Part shown: in pieces, positions 29,934-40,495 of the stretch
How positions within the stretch are numbered: the first letter of the stretch is position 1
Layout: the number at the start of each line of letters is the position of its first letter
Origin: Rhizobium mesosinicum
Lineage (GTDB): Bacteria > Pseudomonadota > Alphaproteobacteria > Rhizobiales > Rhizobiaceae
Direction of reading: 5' to 3'
DNA length: 64,000 nucleotides
NCBI RefSeq assembly: GCF_019511345.1
Contig: NZ_JAEUAK010000004.1
Coordinates: 124,001-188,000, forward strand
Notes under the pieces: generated by a model
Told to the model about the DNA's origin: nothing
Database searches by the model: none
What the model saw: only the letters and a program-made list of their open reading frames with translations
Made by a program: the position numbers and the translations under genes

Positions 29934-30760
29934 TAGAGGCTGTTGGCCAGCCGGCAGAATTCCTCCACCGACAGGGTCTCCGCACGTCTGGCCGGATCGA
30001 TGCCGGCTTTGACAAGCAGGCTTTCGCCACCGATCGGCTTCAGGCTCTGGCGCAGCATCTTGCGGCGCTGGCCGAAAGCAGCCTGCGTGACCTTTTCCAG
30101 ATTGGCGACAGAGCAGGGGGTCGGGGTTTCGTTCGGCGTCAGGTGGACTACCGTCGAGGTGACTTTCGGCGGCGGCGTGAAAGCCTGCGGCGGAATATCG
30201 AATGCCATGCGGGAATGCGTGCGCCATCCCGCAAGCACGCCGAGGCGGCCATAGTGGTCGTCGTCCGCGGAGGCGACGATTCGCTCGCCGACCTCCTTCT
30301 GGAACATCAGCGTCAGCGACTGCCAGAAGGGCGGCCATGCCTTCGGCAGCAGCCAGTTCACGAGAAGCTGAGTGCCGATATTATAGGGCAGATTGGCGAT
30401 GATCTTGACGGGGCGGCCAGACGCCAGCGCCTCGAAATCGGTCTTCAGCGCATCGCCCTCGATGACGTCCAGCCGTCCGGGATAATGGTCGGCGATCTCG
30501 GCGAGAGCCGGCAGGCAGCGTGAATCGCGTTCGATGGCGATGACCTTCTTTGCACCGAGCGCGAGGATCGCCCGCGTCAAGCCGCCGGGACCTGGACCGA
30601 CTTCAAAGACCGTCACGTCGTCAAGCGCGCCGGCCGTGCGGGCAACCTTCTGCGTCAGGTTGAGATCGAGAAGGAAGTTCTGCCCGAGAGCCTTGCGCGC
30701 ATCGAGCCCGTGACGCTGGATAACCTCGCGAAGCGGCGGCAGACCGTCGAGTGCAGCCAT
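29933..30760 (-). CDS. rsmA: 16S rRNA dimethyladenosine transferase (KsgA)
   Basis: Dimethylates two adjacent adenines in the 3' terminal helix of 16S rRNA during late 30S assembly. The 275-residue protein has [18 protein letters not shown], the SAM motif [16 protein letters not shown], the catalytic motif [16 protein letters not shown] and a C-terminal helical domain with [13 protein letters not shown]. Its ATG overlaps the pdxA stop by one base (TAATG). Last gene of the lpt-pdxA cluster, as in many proteobacteria. Confidence 0.97.
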   Translation of the reverse strand: MAALDGLPPLREVIQRHGLDARKALGQNFLLDLNLTQKVARTAGALDDVTVFEVGPGPGGLTRAILALGAKKVIAIERDSRCLPALAEIADHYPGRLDVIEGDALKTDFEALASGRPVKIIANLPYNIGTQLLVNWLLPKAWPPFWQSLTLMFQKEVGERIVASADDDHYGRLGVLAGWRTHSRMAFDIPPQAFTPPPKVTSTVVHLTPNETPTPCSVANLEKVTQAAFGQRRKMLRQSLKPIGGESLLVKAGIDPARRAETLSVEEFCRLANSL

Positions 30761-31788
30761 TAACGATGACTTTCCGCAGTCCGGCCAAGCTGCGCCCCGA
30801 GCTTCAGCGCGGCAACGAGGCTCGTCTCGCGGGCAAGTCCCTTGCCGGCAATGCCGAAAGCGGTGCCATGATCGGGGGAGGTGCGTACGAAAGGAAGACC
30901 GAGCGTCACATTGACGGAATCGTCGAAGCCGAGCGCCTTGGCCGGGATCAGCGCCTGATCGTGGTACATGCAGACGGCAACGTCATAACGTGCGCGCGCT
31001 TCGTCATGAAACATCGTATCGGCGGGAAGGGGACCGATCGCATCGATACCTTCGTCACGAAGGATCTGCACCGCCGGATGGATGATGCTCTCATCCTCCT
31101 TGCCGATCGCGCCGCCTTCGCCCGCATGCGGATTGAGCCCTGCAATGGCGAGCCGGGGAGAGGCGATCCCGAACCGCTGCTTCAGATCCCTGTCTGCGAT
31201 CCGGCAGGTTTCGATGATCAGGCCGAGCGTCAGCGCCTGCGGCACATCCTTGAGCGGAATGTGGATGGTAACGGGGATGGCGCGCAGTTTCGGTCCCGCG
31301 AGCATCATGACGGGCATGACAGTCTGACCGGTCGCATGCATTGCGAGATCGGCCAGGAATTCCGTATGACCTGGAAACTTGAACCCTGCCTCGTAGAGCA
31401 CCGACTTGGCGATCGGGTTGGTGACGACCGCAAGCGCTTCGCCTTGTATGACGAGCGCTACTGCCGCCTCGATCGAGGCGATCGTACCTTTTGCTGTCGC
31501 GACATGCGGCTCTCCTGCCGCAACATCGACGCCGGCCGGTATCGACATGACTGGCAGCGCGTCCGCAAACACACCGGGGCTTTCGGCTGCATTGCCGATG
31601 GTGTGAAGGGGAATATCTAGGCCAAGCTTTCGTGCCCGCACAGCAAGCACATCGGGATCGCCGATCAGGAAAAATGGCGGCAGTCCAAGCTCGCGCCTGC
31701 GAAGCCAGGCCAGCAGGGTGATATCAGGCCCAACGCCGGCCGGGTCGCCCTGCGTCAGTGCAAGCGGTCTCGAAAACGGTATCGCCAT
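30760..31788 (-). CDS. pdxA: 4-hydroxythreonine-4-phosphate dehydrogenase
   Basis: NAD-dependent enzyme of the DXP-dependent vitamin B6 pathway. The 342-residue sequence has [15 protein letters not shown] at the N-terminus, [20 protein letters not shown] with a metal-binding His in [26 protein letters not shown] with a second, and [17 protein letters not shown] with the third. The ATG at 31788 is preferred to the 59-codon upstream extension, which runs antisense-like into the surA-like gene. It starts 7 bases after the stop of that gene. Confidence 0.95.
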   Translation of the reverse strand: MAIPFSRPLALTQGDPAGVGPDITLLAWLRRRELGLPPFFLIGDPDVLAVRARKLGLDIPLHTIGNAAESPGVFADALPVMSIPAGVDVAAGEPHVATAKGTIASIEAAVALVIQGEALAVVTNPIAKSVLYEAGFKFPGHTEFLADLAMHATGQTVMPVMMLAGPKLRAIPVTIHIPLKDVPQALTLGLIIETCRIADRDLKQRFGIASPRLAIAGLNPHAGEGGAIGKEDESIIHPAVQILRDEGIDAIGPLPADTMFHDEARARYDVAVCMYHDQALIPAKALGFDDSVNVTLGLPFVRTSPDHGTAFGIAGKGLARETSLVAALKLGAQLGRTAESHR

Positions 31789-31795
31789 GGAGAAA

Positions 31796-32737
31796 TCAGC
31801 GATAGACGATCTGCGCACGCTTGCGCAGTTCATCCAGATATTTGGTGCTGTTTTCGTTTTCCGGCGCTGCCGATTTGTTTGCCTTGTTCTTGTCCAGGTC
31901 CTCCTGACGGAACACCATTTCGGCCGCCTGGTCATCCGAGACCTGACGTTGGCTGCAGATCGCAAGATACTCTACGCCCTTGTCGGTCACGCGCGTAGCC
32001 GTGGTATTGCCCTTGGCTCCTGTGACCAGATCCTTCCAGTCCGCCGGAATTTCCGGGGCCAGCATGCGGCCGAGATCGCGGATCGAAACGTCCCGCATCG
32101 TGGCGGCGAAAGTCTTGGCCTGATCGCAGCCCGGATATTTGGAGCGCGATGCCTCAGCCTCGCTCTTGCGCTTGCCGGTAATCGCGTTGCGCTTGGATGC
32201 CGGAACGACGAAAATGACCTGCTGCAACATATATTCTGTCGTCACCGGCTTCTGCTTGTTGTTCTGCATCATGCGGTTGACCAGATCGTAATTCGATATT
32301 CGCGCGGCGGAACCGTAACGCGCATTGACGACACGCGGCCAACTCATCTGCACGGCAATGAAGTTCTTGAAGTGGTCGACACCGACGCCGGCGCGATCGA
32401 GGATCTGTCCCATCTGCTCGACGGAAAGCTTGTTGCTGGCGGCAAACCGGGCGAAGGAGGCGTTGACGTCGTCCTGCGAGACCGACATACGCACCCGGGA
32501 AACCTCCTGCCGCTTCAGCGCCTCGTCGATAAGCTGCTCTTCGGCGGCTTTTGGATCGCCCTTCTGGCGCTGCAGCCGCATGAAGGCCTGTCGCTTGGCG
32601 ACATCCCCGCTGGTAATCGCGGTACCGTTTACCACGGCCTTGACCTCGCTCGCAGCGAAGACAGGGCTGCTGAAGGCAGCAAGCATGAAGGCTGCGCCTG
32701 CAACAAGCGTGGTTACGGTTTTCTTCGCGTCAATCAT
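31796..32737 (-). CDS. SurA-like periplasmic chaperone (SurA N-terminal domain protein)
   Basis: A 313-residue exported protein resembling the SurA N-terminal chaperone domain. The signal peptide is clear: a basic start, then [20 protein letters not shown] with cleavage after VFA-A. The mature part begins [20 protein letters not shown], the SurA-type entry, with [19 protein letters not shown] in the chaperone helices. I cannot see a convincing parvulin PPIase domain, so foldase activity is doubtful. GGGAGG precedes the ATG. It lies between lptD and pdxA, the place of surA in E. coli, consistent with a role in outer membrane protein assembly. Confidence 0.85.
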   Translation of the reverse strand: MIDAKKTVTTLVAGAAFMLAAFSSPVFAASEVKAVVNGTAITSGDVAKRQAFMRLQRQKGDPKAAEEQLIDEALKRQEVSRVRMSVSQDDVNASFARFAASNKLSVEQMGQILDRAGVGVDHFKNFIAVQMSWPRVVNARYGSAARISNYDLVNRMMQNNKQKPVTTEYMLQQVIFVVPASKRNAITGKRKSEAEASRSKYPGCDQAKTFAATMRDVSIRDLGRMLAPEIPADWKDLVTGAKGNTTATRVTDKGVEYLAICSQRQVSDDQAAEMVFRQEDLDKNKANKSAAPENENSTKYLDELRKRAQIVYR

Positions 32738-32918
32738 CTGTTGACCTCCCGATAGCGCCGCACGATCCAGCGCGCGGCGTTCTTACCATAGACTGAGACG
32801 AGCGGAAATCGCATCTCCGCGATATCCCATGCCTCGCATAACGACTGCTCGCAATGTCCTGCACAGGCTTACGGCGAAAGAATGGCCCGGCCGGAGATTT
32901 CCGGCCGTCCATTTGTCA

Positions 32919-35273
32919 TCAGAGATTATTCGCGGCGTCACCCGTGCCCAACCTGATGTCGCCGAGCGTGCGGAAGGTGAGGCGGGCAGCGATCGTCCAG
33001 TCGCTTGCCGTTTGGTCCGTCGTATCGCGGGCATCCGTATAGGCGATGGTGAAGATCGTGCACTCGTCCTCATAGGAAATGCCGAGCGTGCGCCTGGTGA
33101 CGACACTATTGTTCAGATCCCAGGCAATGCCGCCGAAGATCGACCAATAGTCCTTGAACTTGATTCTGCTACTCGTCTGAATCTCGTCTTGGTCTTCGGC
33201 AAAGCCATATTCCGGCTGGGCGGTAACGTGCGTATAGGTGACTTGGCCCGTGAAAGTGTCGTTCTGATAGGCGGTGGTCAGATCGCCGCGATTGAAGGCG
33301 AAATCCTTCTCGTCCAGACGGTAGGAAGCCGCCACCGAAAGACCGAAAGGCATTTCGATGCCGCCGAGGCCGACATAGTCGGAGCGATCGGTCTCCAGAC
33401 CCGAATCGGCGCCGACATTCACGAGGTCGTCGGTCGCAAACGAGTTCTGACCCGCGAGCTGATAGGACTGTCCGAAGATGCCGTGCAGCTTGTAGCCGCT
33501 GTCGAAGGTGCCGGTGTACTGGAAGCCGACGTTTGCGCGCGTCCCGCCTTCGATGCGATCGTAGCCGGAGAACCGGTCGCGGTCGAAAAGGTTGGTCGCA
33601 TCGAAAACGAAGCTCTGCGCATCTTCATTCGGCAGGCGACCGGCGAGCGGTTCATCCGGTCGCGCATAGATCTGGGCGATCGGCTCCAGAACATGCGAGC
33701 TGTTGCTGGTCGTGAACAGGATCGGATAGCGCATTTCCAGCCCAGCCGTGACCATTCCGCGCGTTGCCGCACTGTCGTCGAGATAGTTGCCGGCATACGG
33801 AACGCCGTCAGCGTTGACAGGACTGTCCATGTTGAGCGCGAAGGCATCGCCGCGCGCTGCGAGCAATGGAGTGATCACCAGGCCGGTCGGCGTCACGTAG
33901 GTGCGCTTCCACTGCACTTCCGTAGTCAAGCGGGTCGTCTGACCCTCCAGGCCGCGGAAGCGGTCGAAACCTGCGACGTTGTAAAAGTCGTCGTGGGTGC
34001 GCGAAATGTTGGTGAGATTGACATCTGCGGAAAGCTCGCCGCCTGCGAGAGGCTGTGGCGCGACATAGTGATAGTCGAGCGTCGGGTAGACGATCGCCTG
34101 CTGCTTTTCCGCCGTGTCGTGGCGGTCGGCATCCTGGACGTCGAAATAGAAGGCGCGCAGGTCGAAGTAGTTCCGCTTGCCAAGACCCGTCAGGTAAACG
34201 TTGTTCGCGTAGGGGGTCCCGGAATAACCCTGGATCTTGTAGGTGCGCGAGAAGTTGTTGTCGCTCTGCACCATCACATCCCAGCCGAATGTCCAGCGGG
34301 GATTGATCCTGAAGTTTGCTCTCGAGGCGACCATGCCGCGCTGTTCGACTTCGGCATCGCTTGTACCGGTGCTGAAGTTGCCGGGACTCATCTGGTCGAT
34401 GCCGGCAATGTGCATGGTCAGCGTGCCGTTTTCAAAGCGACGGCGATATTCCCCTTCGAGCATGAAGCCCTGGGATGTATAGCCGGTGCCCGTAACGGTG
34501 AAATCCGAGCTCGGCGAAATGACATAATAGTAGGGAACGGAAAGACCGTAGCCGAGATTTTGCGAGACGCTCATCGACGGGAACAGAAAGCCCGACTTGC
34601 GCTTGACGGTATTGTCGGGGACCGTGATCCACGGAACGTAGGCGATCGGCTGGCCAAGCAGCTCGAAACGGGCGTGCTCCAGCCGGATCGTGTGTTTTTG
34701 GCCGTCCTGAATGACGCGTTGTGCCTTGACCTGCCAGAAGGGGGCGCGATCGGGTTTTTCGGCGCAAGGCAAACAGGCGGTATAGACGCCTTTGTTCAGA
34801 ATCATCTGCGTGCCGCCGACCCTTTGGCCGGTCTCTGCAACGAGGCGAGTATTGTCGCTCGTCTCGATTCGCAGCGCGTTCATGAAACCGTCTGCGAAAT
34901 TGTCGGTCACATCAAGGCTGTCGGCGTAGATACGGTTGCCGTCCGGGGTCGCCAATTCGATGTTACCGGTCGCCATCATGCGACCAGTCTTCTGGTTATA
35001 GTCGACCTTTTGGGCGACCATCCTGTAGCCGCCGTAATTGATCTGCACGCCGCCGATCACGGAGACGATCTCCTGGTCCTTGTCATAGACCAGCTCGTTT
35101 GCCGACAGCATCAGTTTTGCGTCCGGCGAGATATTCTGGCCGATCGCAGGCATGCCTGTAGTGTTCTCCTGGGCATACGCCAGAGGAGCGCTCTCGAAAT
35201 AGGAACACAGAGCCGCACCTAGGAGCAGGGCAACCAACTGTTTACTAAAATTCTTGCGGTCGCCTACCGCCAC
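32919..35273 (-). CDS. lptD: LPS-assembly protein LptD
   Basis: Outer membrane translocon placing lipopolysaccharide in the outer leaflet. The 784-residue precursor has a signal peptide (LVALLLGAALCSYFESAPLA, then YAQE), an N-terminal jellyroll of the LptA/OstA type (LSANELVYDKDQEIVSVIGG and DGNRIYADSLDVTDNFADGF) and a long C-terminal beta-barrel rich in aromatic strands. PIAYVPWITVPDNTVKRKSG is the conserved stretch at the barrel entry. I chose GTG at 35273: it overlaps the lptG stop by one base (TAGTG), follows AGGAGG by seven bases, and yields a clean signal peptide. The ATG 22 codons upstream lies inside lptG. Confidence 0.93.
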   Translation of the reverse strand: MAVGDRKNFSKQLVALLLGAALCSYFESAPLAYAQENTTGMPAIGQNISPDAKLMLSANELVYDKDQEIVSVIGGVQINYGGYRMVAQKVDYNQKTGRMMATGNIELATPDGNRIYADSLDVTDNFADGFMNALRIETSDNTRLVAETGQRVGGTQMILNKGVYTACLPCAEKPDRAPFWQVKAQRVIQDGQKHTIRLEHARFELLGQPIAYVPWITVPDNTVKRKSGFLFPSMSVSQNLGYGLSVPYYYVISPSSDFTVTGTGYTSQGFMLEGEYRRRFENGTLTMHIAGIDQMSPGNFSTGTSDAEVEQRGMVASRANFRINPRWTFGWDVMVQSDNNFSRTYKIQGYSGTPYANNVYLTGLGKRNYFDLRAFYFDVQDADRHDTAEKQQAIVYPTLDYHYVAPQPLAGGELSADVNLTNISRTHDDFYNVAGFDRFRGLEGQTTRLTTEVQWKRTYVTPTGLVITPLLAARGDAFALNMDSPVNADGVPYAGNYLDDSAATRGMVTAGLEMRYPILFTTSNSSHVLEPIAQIYARPDEPLAGRLPNEDAQSFVFDATNLFDRDRFSGYDRIEGGTRANVGFQYTGTFDSGYKLHGIFGQSYQLAGQNSFATDDLVNVGADSGLETDRSDYVGLGGIEMPFGLSVAASYRLDEKDFAFNRGDLTTAYQNDTFTGQVTYTHVTAQPEYGFAEDQDEIQTSSRIKFKDYWSIFGGIAWDLNNSVVTRRTLGISYEDECTIFTIAYTDARDTTDQTASDWTIAARLTFRTLGDIRLGTGDAANNL

Positions 35274-36361
35274 TAGCCATCCTCCTGATGAAGCAGAATC
35301 GTTGCGCCTAAAGCGAGCGCCACGACCACGGGTATCCAAGTCGCCACAAACGGCGGCACGACACCGCTGCTTCCGAATGCTTTTACAAGCACGGTGACGA
35401 CATAAAGCATGAAGCCTGAAAGGATTCCACCCAGAATCACAGAGCGCGATTGGTTGAACCGGCTAAATTTTAGAGACACTGTTGCAGCAATGAGAGTCAT
35501 GGCCACCAAGAGCAGCGGCTGCGACAGCAGAGAGTTGAATTGAGTCTCGAGCGCCTTCGTGGAGATTCCGAAGGACTTGGCGGCTGCGATACGGTTGGAA
35601 AGGTCAAAGAAACCAATTGTTTCCGGCGCTGTCAGCCGCTCCTTGATGAAGTCTTGCTTCAGATTGGTACGAAGCTGTTCCGCAGCCTTACGCACCGGGA
35701 TTTCGCCAGGCTTGCGTTCGACGACGTTGTTAAGCTGCCAGTAACCATCTTCCAATTTGGCCGATGAGGCATCCTGCCTCAGAATGACCTGACCGGCGGA
35801 ATCGAAGTGGACAAGCACGGCGTCCATGAGCAGCGTGCCGTTCTCCAGAACGGTCTTGGCGCCGATGATGACATCGTCCCGGCTACTGATCTGGCGCAGC
35901 CACGGAACCTGCAGCGCCCTGATCATGGCATTGTCCTGACCGCGCCAAGCCGTTTCGAATTGCGTGGCCTGCCTCTGGCCCCAAGCGGCGAGCGGATTGA
36001 GCGCCACCACCGTCAGCACGCCGAGAATCAGAGACCCGGCGATAAAAGGCAGCATGAACTGCCAGACCGATATGCCTGCCGCACGGGTGACGACGAGTTC
36101 ATATTTCCGGTTGAGGCCGATCAGCACAGTGATGCCGACGAACAGCGCCACGAAGGGGATGGTCTGTTGCAGGATCAATGGCAGGCGAACGGCGGTGAGC
36201 AGTACGGCACCACCCAGCGTGTAGCCGGGGAAGTTGGAAATGCGGCTTGCCGTTTCGCTGAAGTCGAGCAGGAAGGTGATGGCGCTCATGCCGATCAGGA
36301 ACCACATGGTGGTCACGACATACCGGCGGAAGAAGTACCGCGACAATGTCCCGAAAATCAT
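35273..36361 (-). CDS. lptG: LPS export ABC transporter permease LptG
   Basis: Inner-membrane permease which, with LptF and the LptB ATPase (not in this window), extracts lipopolysaccharide from the inner membrane. The 362-residue YjgP/YjgQ family protein has two N-terminal helices, the conserved KYELVVTRAAGISVWQFMLP next to the coupling helix, a periplasmic jellyroll (about 130-260) and three C-terminal helices ending in TWIPVVVALALGATILLHQE. The ATG at 36361 overlaps the lptF stop by four bases; the 21-codon upstream extension is not conserved. Confidence 0.94.
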   Translation of the reverse strand: MIFGTLSRYFFRRYVVTTMWFLIGMSAITFLLDFSETASRISNFPGYTLGGAVLLTAVRLPLILQQTIPFVALFVGITVLIGLNRKYELVVTRAAGISVWQFMLPFIAGSLILGVLTVVALNPLAAWGQRQATQFETAWRGQDNAMIRALQVPWLRQISSRDDVIIGAKTVLENGTLLMDAVLVHFDSAGQVILRQDASSAKLEDGYWQLNNVVERKPGEIPVRKAAEQLRTNLKQDFIKERLTAPETIGFFDLSNRIAAAKSFGISTKALETQFNSLLSQPLLLVAMTLIAATVSLKFSRFNQSRSVILGGILSGFMLYVVTVLVKAFGSSGVVPPFVATWIPVVVALALGATILLHQEDG

Positions 36362-37539
36362 TGGACAGTGCCTCCGCCGCTCCGGTCCGTGGCGGCAAGG
36401 ACTCGGTCCTGCGCGCGCTTCCAAACCGTCGAGGTTCGGTTGCGGAGCGCAAGCGGCACGGAAAGCCGTTTATGCAGATTGAGGAAGATGATCGACGCGA
36501 TGCCGGTGACGACAGGGATCGCGTAAAGGATCGGGATATAGATCGGATGGTCGTCGATCTGGTTGGCCACATAAAATGCCGCCCAGCGCAATGTGAAAGC
36601 GAGGCCGAGTGCGCCGATCATCGGATGCATGCGCGCCTCACGGTGTGAGCGTGCGTCGCCTGCGATGGCAAGGGAAAAGAGTGCGAAGACGAAGGGAAGC
36701 GCCCAGTCCGTCAGGCGGCGATGCAGTTCGGCGGTATAGGTGCCGGGCTTGGCGATATAATCAGGATCTTTCGGATCGGGATGCAGCAGAAAGCCAAGAT
36801 CGCGGTCGCTCGCGCGCAGCGTCGCCTGTCCGTTATTTTCCGTCATGTCGGAAAGGTCGAAGGAATAGGAATCGAACTTGATGACCGAGACGTTTCCATC
36901 GGGCGTTTTGCGATGGACTTCGCCGTCATGCATGATCAGCGACGTGCCAACGTCATCCACTGCGCCCTCACGAGCGTAATAGATGAGCTCGTTATTCGGC
37001 TCGCGCTCGTCGGCGACGAAGAGGCCCTTCAGCATGCGGCCGGCGAGCCGCTGCGAGATCTGCACATAGAGGCCTTCGTCGATCTTGCGGAAGGTCTTTT
37101 CCTCGATCACCGACGAAAGAAGGTCGGCATAGGTGGCGGCGATCATCTGCCGCACGACCGTCTTCGCACGCGGCTCGACGACATTGTCGACGAAGAACGA
37201 GAAAACGCTGACAAGGATCGCGAGCATGAGGATCGGCCGCGCCAGGATAGTGCGGCGGGCGCCCGCAGCATCGATCACGGTCAGTTCGGAATCGTTGTTC
37301 ATCGTCGTCAGCGTTTGGGTAATGCCGATGACGAGTGCAAAGGGCAGCACGACGGGAATGATCGATGGCAGGATCAGCGTCGCAAGCATGGCGAAGGAGC
37401 CGATCGACTGGCCGCTGTCGGTCACCAGGTTGATGCGCTGCAGGACCTGGGTGGTCCAGATGATCGCGAGCACCGGGAGCAGGGCCACAAGAAACATCTG
37501 GCCGACACGCCGCAATATGTATGTCTCGAGTAGTTTCAT
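36358..37539 (-). CDS. lptF: LPS export ABC transporter permease LptF
   Basis: Partner of LptG, 393 residues, same fold. It begins MKLLETYILRRVGQMFLVAL and has LPSIIPVVLPFALVIGITQT and LTVIDAAGARRTILARPILM (the cytoplasmic coupling segment), a periplasmic domain with conserved EREPNNELIYYAREG and C-terminal helices from LTDWALPFVFALFSLAIAGD. First gene of lptF-lptG-lptD. About 100 bases separate it from the PAP2 gene upstream on the same strand. Confidence 0.94.
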   Translation of the reverse strand: MKLLETYILRRVGQMFLVALLPVLAIIWTTQVLQRINLVTDSGQSIGSFAMLATLILPSIIPVVLPFALVIGITQTLTTMNNDSELTVIDAAGARRTILARPILMLAILVSVFSFFVDNVVEPRAKTVVRQMIAATYADLLSSVIEEKTFRKIDEGLYVQISQRLAGRMLKGLFVADEREPNNELIYYAREGAVDDVGTSLIMHDGEVHRKTPDGNVSVIKFDSYSFDLSDMTENNGQATLRASDRDLGFLLHPDPKDPDYIAKPGTYTAELHRRLTDWALPFVFALFSLAIAGDARSHREARMHPMIGALGLAFTLRWAAFYVANQIDDHPIYIPILYAIPVVTGIASIIFLNLHKRLSVPLALRNRTSTVWKRAQDRVLAATDRSGGGTVQ

Positions 37540-37638
37540 GCTCGCCCTTGAACGCGCCTGCAGGTCGATATGATCAGCAGGAGATTCCCTCTACGCTGTT
37601 TGTCTCGGTTTTGCGACAAGTCAGTGTCAAAAATTCAT

Positions 37639-38421
37639 TCAAATTTCAGAATTTTTTTGTTGCCGTGGCGACTCGGCAAGTGCCATCAGCGCCGCGAATA
37701 TGACGACCGAAGACAGCCATCCCAGCACAACGTCGGATAGATAATGTGCGCCGAAGGAGAGCCGCATGGCGGGTGTCAGGATGGAAATGGCAGCAACAGG
37801 TCCAACAAGTGCATAACGTACGGACTTCGGGACGAAGATCAGCAGGCAGAACAGCCAGCCCGCGCTCGCCGCCTCACCGGAAATGAAGGAGCAGTTGGAG
37901 ACGCACTTGCCGGCCAATGAACCGGCCTCGGCGAAATGCAGCGTCCCGCCGAAGAAATCCGTCTGGACCGGCCGCGGCCGGCCCCAGTGTTCCTTGAGGA
38001 TTACATTGACGAGAAGAACAGGACCGATCAGCAGCGTGCCGAGCGCAACCTTCAGATCGCGGGCGCGCGGCGCGTTGAATGTCGCACCATGCTGCTGATA
38101 ACATTGGGCGAGCTTCCACAACATCACCGCGGTCACGACATAGGGAACGTAGAAGAAGAGCGTGCGTAAGAGACCGAGGATCGCCTGGCTCCGATAGGGG
38201 AAGGAGCCGCAGATCTCGGTTGCCGCGGCCGACGCATCGCAGGCCGCCTGCACGAAAAAAAGCTGGGAAAAATAAATGTCTATTTCGGGAAAGGCGCGGA
38301 AGAGCGCAAGCAGCAGCCACCACATCCAGAAGAGCAGCACGAACACGCCGAATGCCGTTTGCGGCAGGCGAATTGCCGGACCCCGCCATCGATTTTTCGA
38401 AAAAATTGTCAACGGAAACAT
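37639..38421 (-). CDS. PAP2 superfamily membrane phosphatase
   Basis: A 260-residue multi-pass membrane protein of the type 2 phosphatidic acid phosphatase superfamily, which includes lipid A phosphatases (LpxE/LpxF) and undecaprenyl-pyrophosphate phosphatases. Motif 1 is KEHWGRPRP (KX6RP). Motif 2 is CSFISGEAASAGW, where the usual PSGH histidine is Glu. Motif 3 is RLSFGAHYLSD (RX5HX3D) with the nucleophilic His. About six membrane helices are visible. Next to lptFGD a lipid A or isoprenoid-phosphate substrate is plausible but not shown. It is divergent from pepA. Confidence 0.85.
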   Translation of the reverse strand: MFPLTIFSKNRWRGPAIRLPQTAFGVFVLLFWMWWLLLALFRAFPEIDIYFSQLFFVQAACDASAAATEICGSFPYRSQAILGLLRTLFFYVPYVVTAVMLWKLAQCYQQHGATFNAPRARDLKVALGTLLIGPVLLVNVILKEHWGRPRPVQTDFFGGTLHFAEAGSLAGKCVSNCSFISGEAASAGWLFCLLIFVPKSVRYALVGPVAAISILTPAMRLSFGAHYLSDVVLGWLSSVVIFAALMALAESPRQQKNSEI

Positions 38422-38555
38422 CTACGAAACTGGCAAAAACCTTATCGGCCGGGCGGCCGCGCGGAACATAACAACAGTCGCCGGCCATTGACAGACCTGT
38501 CGAACGCGAAATTATCCCTTCCGGAACGGATTTCATGAATCCCATCGGAGAAGAC

Positions 38556-40049
38556 ATGTCTGCAAAATTCGAAATTTCATTCTCAAAATCGGCAAAGCTC
38601 AGCGGCGGCCTTGCGATTCTTCTGAAGACATCCGAGGCCGACACCGCGGCTGGGGCCGATATTGCCGATCCGGCGGGGGTGATCGCCAAGGCGTCGAAGA
38701 TTGCGCGCTTCTCGGCAAAGTCGTTGGCTGCTCTCGATCTGGTGGCGCCGGAAGGCGCGCCTGTGGAGCGCATCATCGTCCTTGGCCTCGGCAAGCCGGC
38801 GGACCTGACCGTCCACGACTGGCTGAAGGCCGGCGGCAGCGCTGGCTCTCGGATCAAGAATACTGAGAAAGCGACGATCTTCATCGATGCGCCGGGCGCA
38901 GATGTCAGCGCCAAGGCTGCGGCCGATTTCGCTCTCGGCATGCTGTTGCGCGCTTACAGCTTCGATACCTATAAGACGAAGAAGAATGACGACGAGGAGA
39001 AACAGGCGAAGTCGGTCAAGGTGACGATCGTCACGGCCGATGCGGCCGCTGCCAAAAGAGCCTTCGCCGATGCCGAAGCGGTTGCTGACGGCGTCAATCT
39101 CGCCCGCGATCTCGTCAACGAGCCGCCGAATGCGCTCGGCCCGGTGGAATTTGCCGCCAGGGCCAAAGAACTGGAAAAGCTGGGTGTCGAGGTGGAAATC
39201 CTCACCGAACGCGAAATGCGCCGTCTCGGTATGGGCGCTCTGCTCGGCGTTGCCCAGGGCTCCGTTCGTCCGCCGCGCCTTGCGGTCATGCAGTGGAAGG
39301 GCGGCAAGAGCAAGGACCGGCCGATCGCCTTCATCGGCAAGGGTGTGGTCTTCGATACCGGCGGCATCTCGATCAAGCCGGCTGCCAACATGGAGGACAT
39401 GAAGGGCGACATGGGCGGTGCGGCAGCCGTCACCGGCCTCATGCACACGCTCGCCGCCCGCAAGGCGGAGGTCAATGTCGTCGGCATCATCGGACTTGTG
39501 GAAAACATGCCCGATGGCAACGCCCAGCGTCCGGGTGACATAGTGACCTCCATGTCCGGGCAGACGATCGAGGTGATCAACACAGACGCGGAAGGCCGTC
39601 TCGTGCTCTGCGATGCGCTCTGGTATTGCAACGACCGCTTCAAGCCGCGGTTCATGATCAATCTCGCGACCCTGACGGGAGCCATCCTGGTCGCACTCGG
39701 CAATAGTCATGCAGGTCTCTTCTCGAATGACGATCCGCTGGCGGCGCAATTGACAGCAGCCGGTCTCGTGACGAACGAGAAACTGTGGCGCATGCCGCTT
39801 GGCAAGGAATATGACAAGATGATCGACAGCAAGTTTGCCGATATGAAGAATACCGGCGGCCGCCTTGCCGGCTCCATCACTGCGGCCCATTTCCTGAAAC
39901 GATTCGTGCAGGATACGCCCTGGGCGCATCTTGATATCGCCGGCACGGCGATGGGTTCCGTGCAGGACGAGATCAACCAGTCCTGGGGCTCCGGCTTCGG
40001 CGTGCGCCTGCTCGATGAACTGGTGTGTGCGAACTACGAAACACGATGA
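38556..40049 (+). CDS. pepA: Leucyl aminopeptidase (M17)
   Basis: Hexameric two-metal cytosolic aminopeptidase. The 497-residue protein has an N-terminal macro-like domain and a catalytic C-terminal domain: [19 protein letters not shown] (metal Lys and Asp), [14 protein letters not shown] and the signature [16 protein letters not shown] with Asp, Glu and Arg of the active site. GGAG lies five bases before the ATG at 38556, favouring it over the ATG seven codons upstream. Its stop overlaps the holC start by four bases. Confidence 0.95.
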   Translation: MSAKFEISFSKSAKLSGGLAILLKTSEADTAAGADIADPAGVIAKASKIARFSAKSLAALDLVAPEGAPVERIIVLGLGKPADLTVHDWLKAGGSAGSRIKNTEKATIFIDAPGADVSAKAAADFALGMLLRAYSFDTYKTKKNDDEEKQAKSVKVTIVTADAAAAKRAFADAEAVADGVNLARDLVNEPPNALGPVEFAARAKELEKLGVEVEILTEREMRRLGMGALLGVAQGSVRPPRLAVMQWKGGKSKDRPIAFIGKGVVFDTGGISIKPAANMEDMKGDMGGAAAVTGLMHTLAARKAEVNVVGIIGLVENMPDGNAQRPGDIVTSMSGQTIEVINTDAEGRLVLCDALWYCNDRFKPRFMINLATLTGAILVALGNSHAGLFSNDDPLAAQLTAAGLVTNEKLWRMPLGKEYDKMIDSKFADMKNTGGRLAGSITAAHFLKRFVQDTPWAHLDIAGTAMGSVQDEINQSWGSGFGVRLLDELVCANYETR

Positions 40050-40495
40050 CGGAAATTCTCTTTTACCATCTGACGGAATCGAAGCTGGAAGACGCGCTTC
40101 CGCCACTGCTCGACAAGAGCGTCGAGCGCGGCTGGCGCGTCGCCGTCCAGATGAAGGACGCTGAGCGGCGCGATGCGCTGGATACGCATCTGTGGACCTA
40201 CCGGGAAGACAGCTTCCTCCCGCATGGCACGGATGAGGGAGATTTCGCAGGGGATCAGCCCGTTCTCCTGACCATTTCGTCTGACAATTCGAATGCCGCC
40301 ACCGTCCGCTTCATCATCGACGGCGCCGAGCCGCCGGCAATCGTGGACTATGAGCGGATCGTCTTCATGTTCGACGGTTACGATCAGGAGCAGCTTGAAG
40401 GCGCGCGCGCCCAATGGAAGAAGCTGAAAGGTGAGGGGCACAACCTCACCTATTGGCAGCAGACGTCGGAAGGGCGGTGGGAGAAGAAGGCCTGA
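40046..40495 (+). CDS. holC: DNA polymerase III chi subunit
   Basis: Clamp-loader accessory protein linking Pol III to SSB. The 149-residue protein matches the HolC fold: [50 protein letters not shown] and [20 protein letters not shown]. Coupled to pepA through ATGA, the pairing also found in gammaproteobacteria. A hairpin spans its stop codon and that of the convergent GrpB gene. Confidence 0.92.
   Translation: MTEILFYHLTESKLEDALPPLLDKSVERGWRVAVQMKDAERRDALDTHLWTYREDSFLPHGTDEGDFAGDQPVLLTISSDNSNAATVRFIIDGAEPPAIVDYERIVFMFDGYDQEQLEGARAQWKKLKGEGHNLTYWQQTSEGRWEKKA

Noticed and set aside
30760..31965. Longer pdxA start at 31965
   Set aside because: The extra 59 codons overlap the surA-like gene and are not PdxA-like; [18 protein letters not shown] is the conserved N-terminus.
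32829..35222. A 797-codon plus-strand open frame opposite lptD
   Set aside because: It is antisense to the full lptD gene, has no recognisable family or composition of a real protein, and arises because high-GC codon bias leaves the opposite frame open.
38583..40106. A 507-codon minus-strand frame opposite pepA
   Set aside because: Fully antisense to pepA, whose catalytic motifs are intact; no family resemblance.
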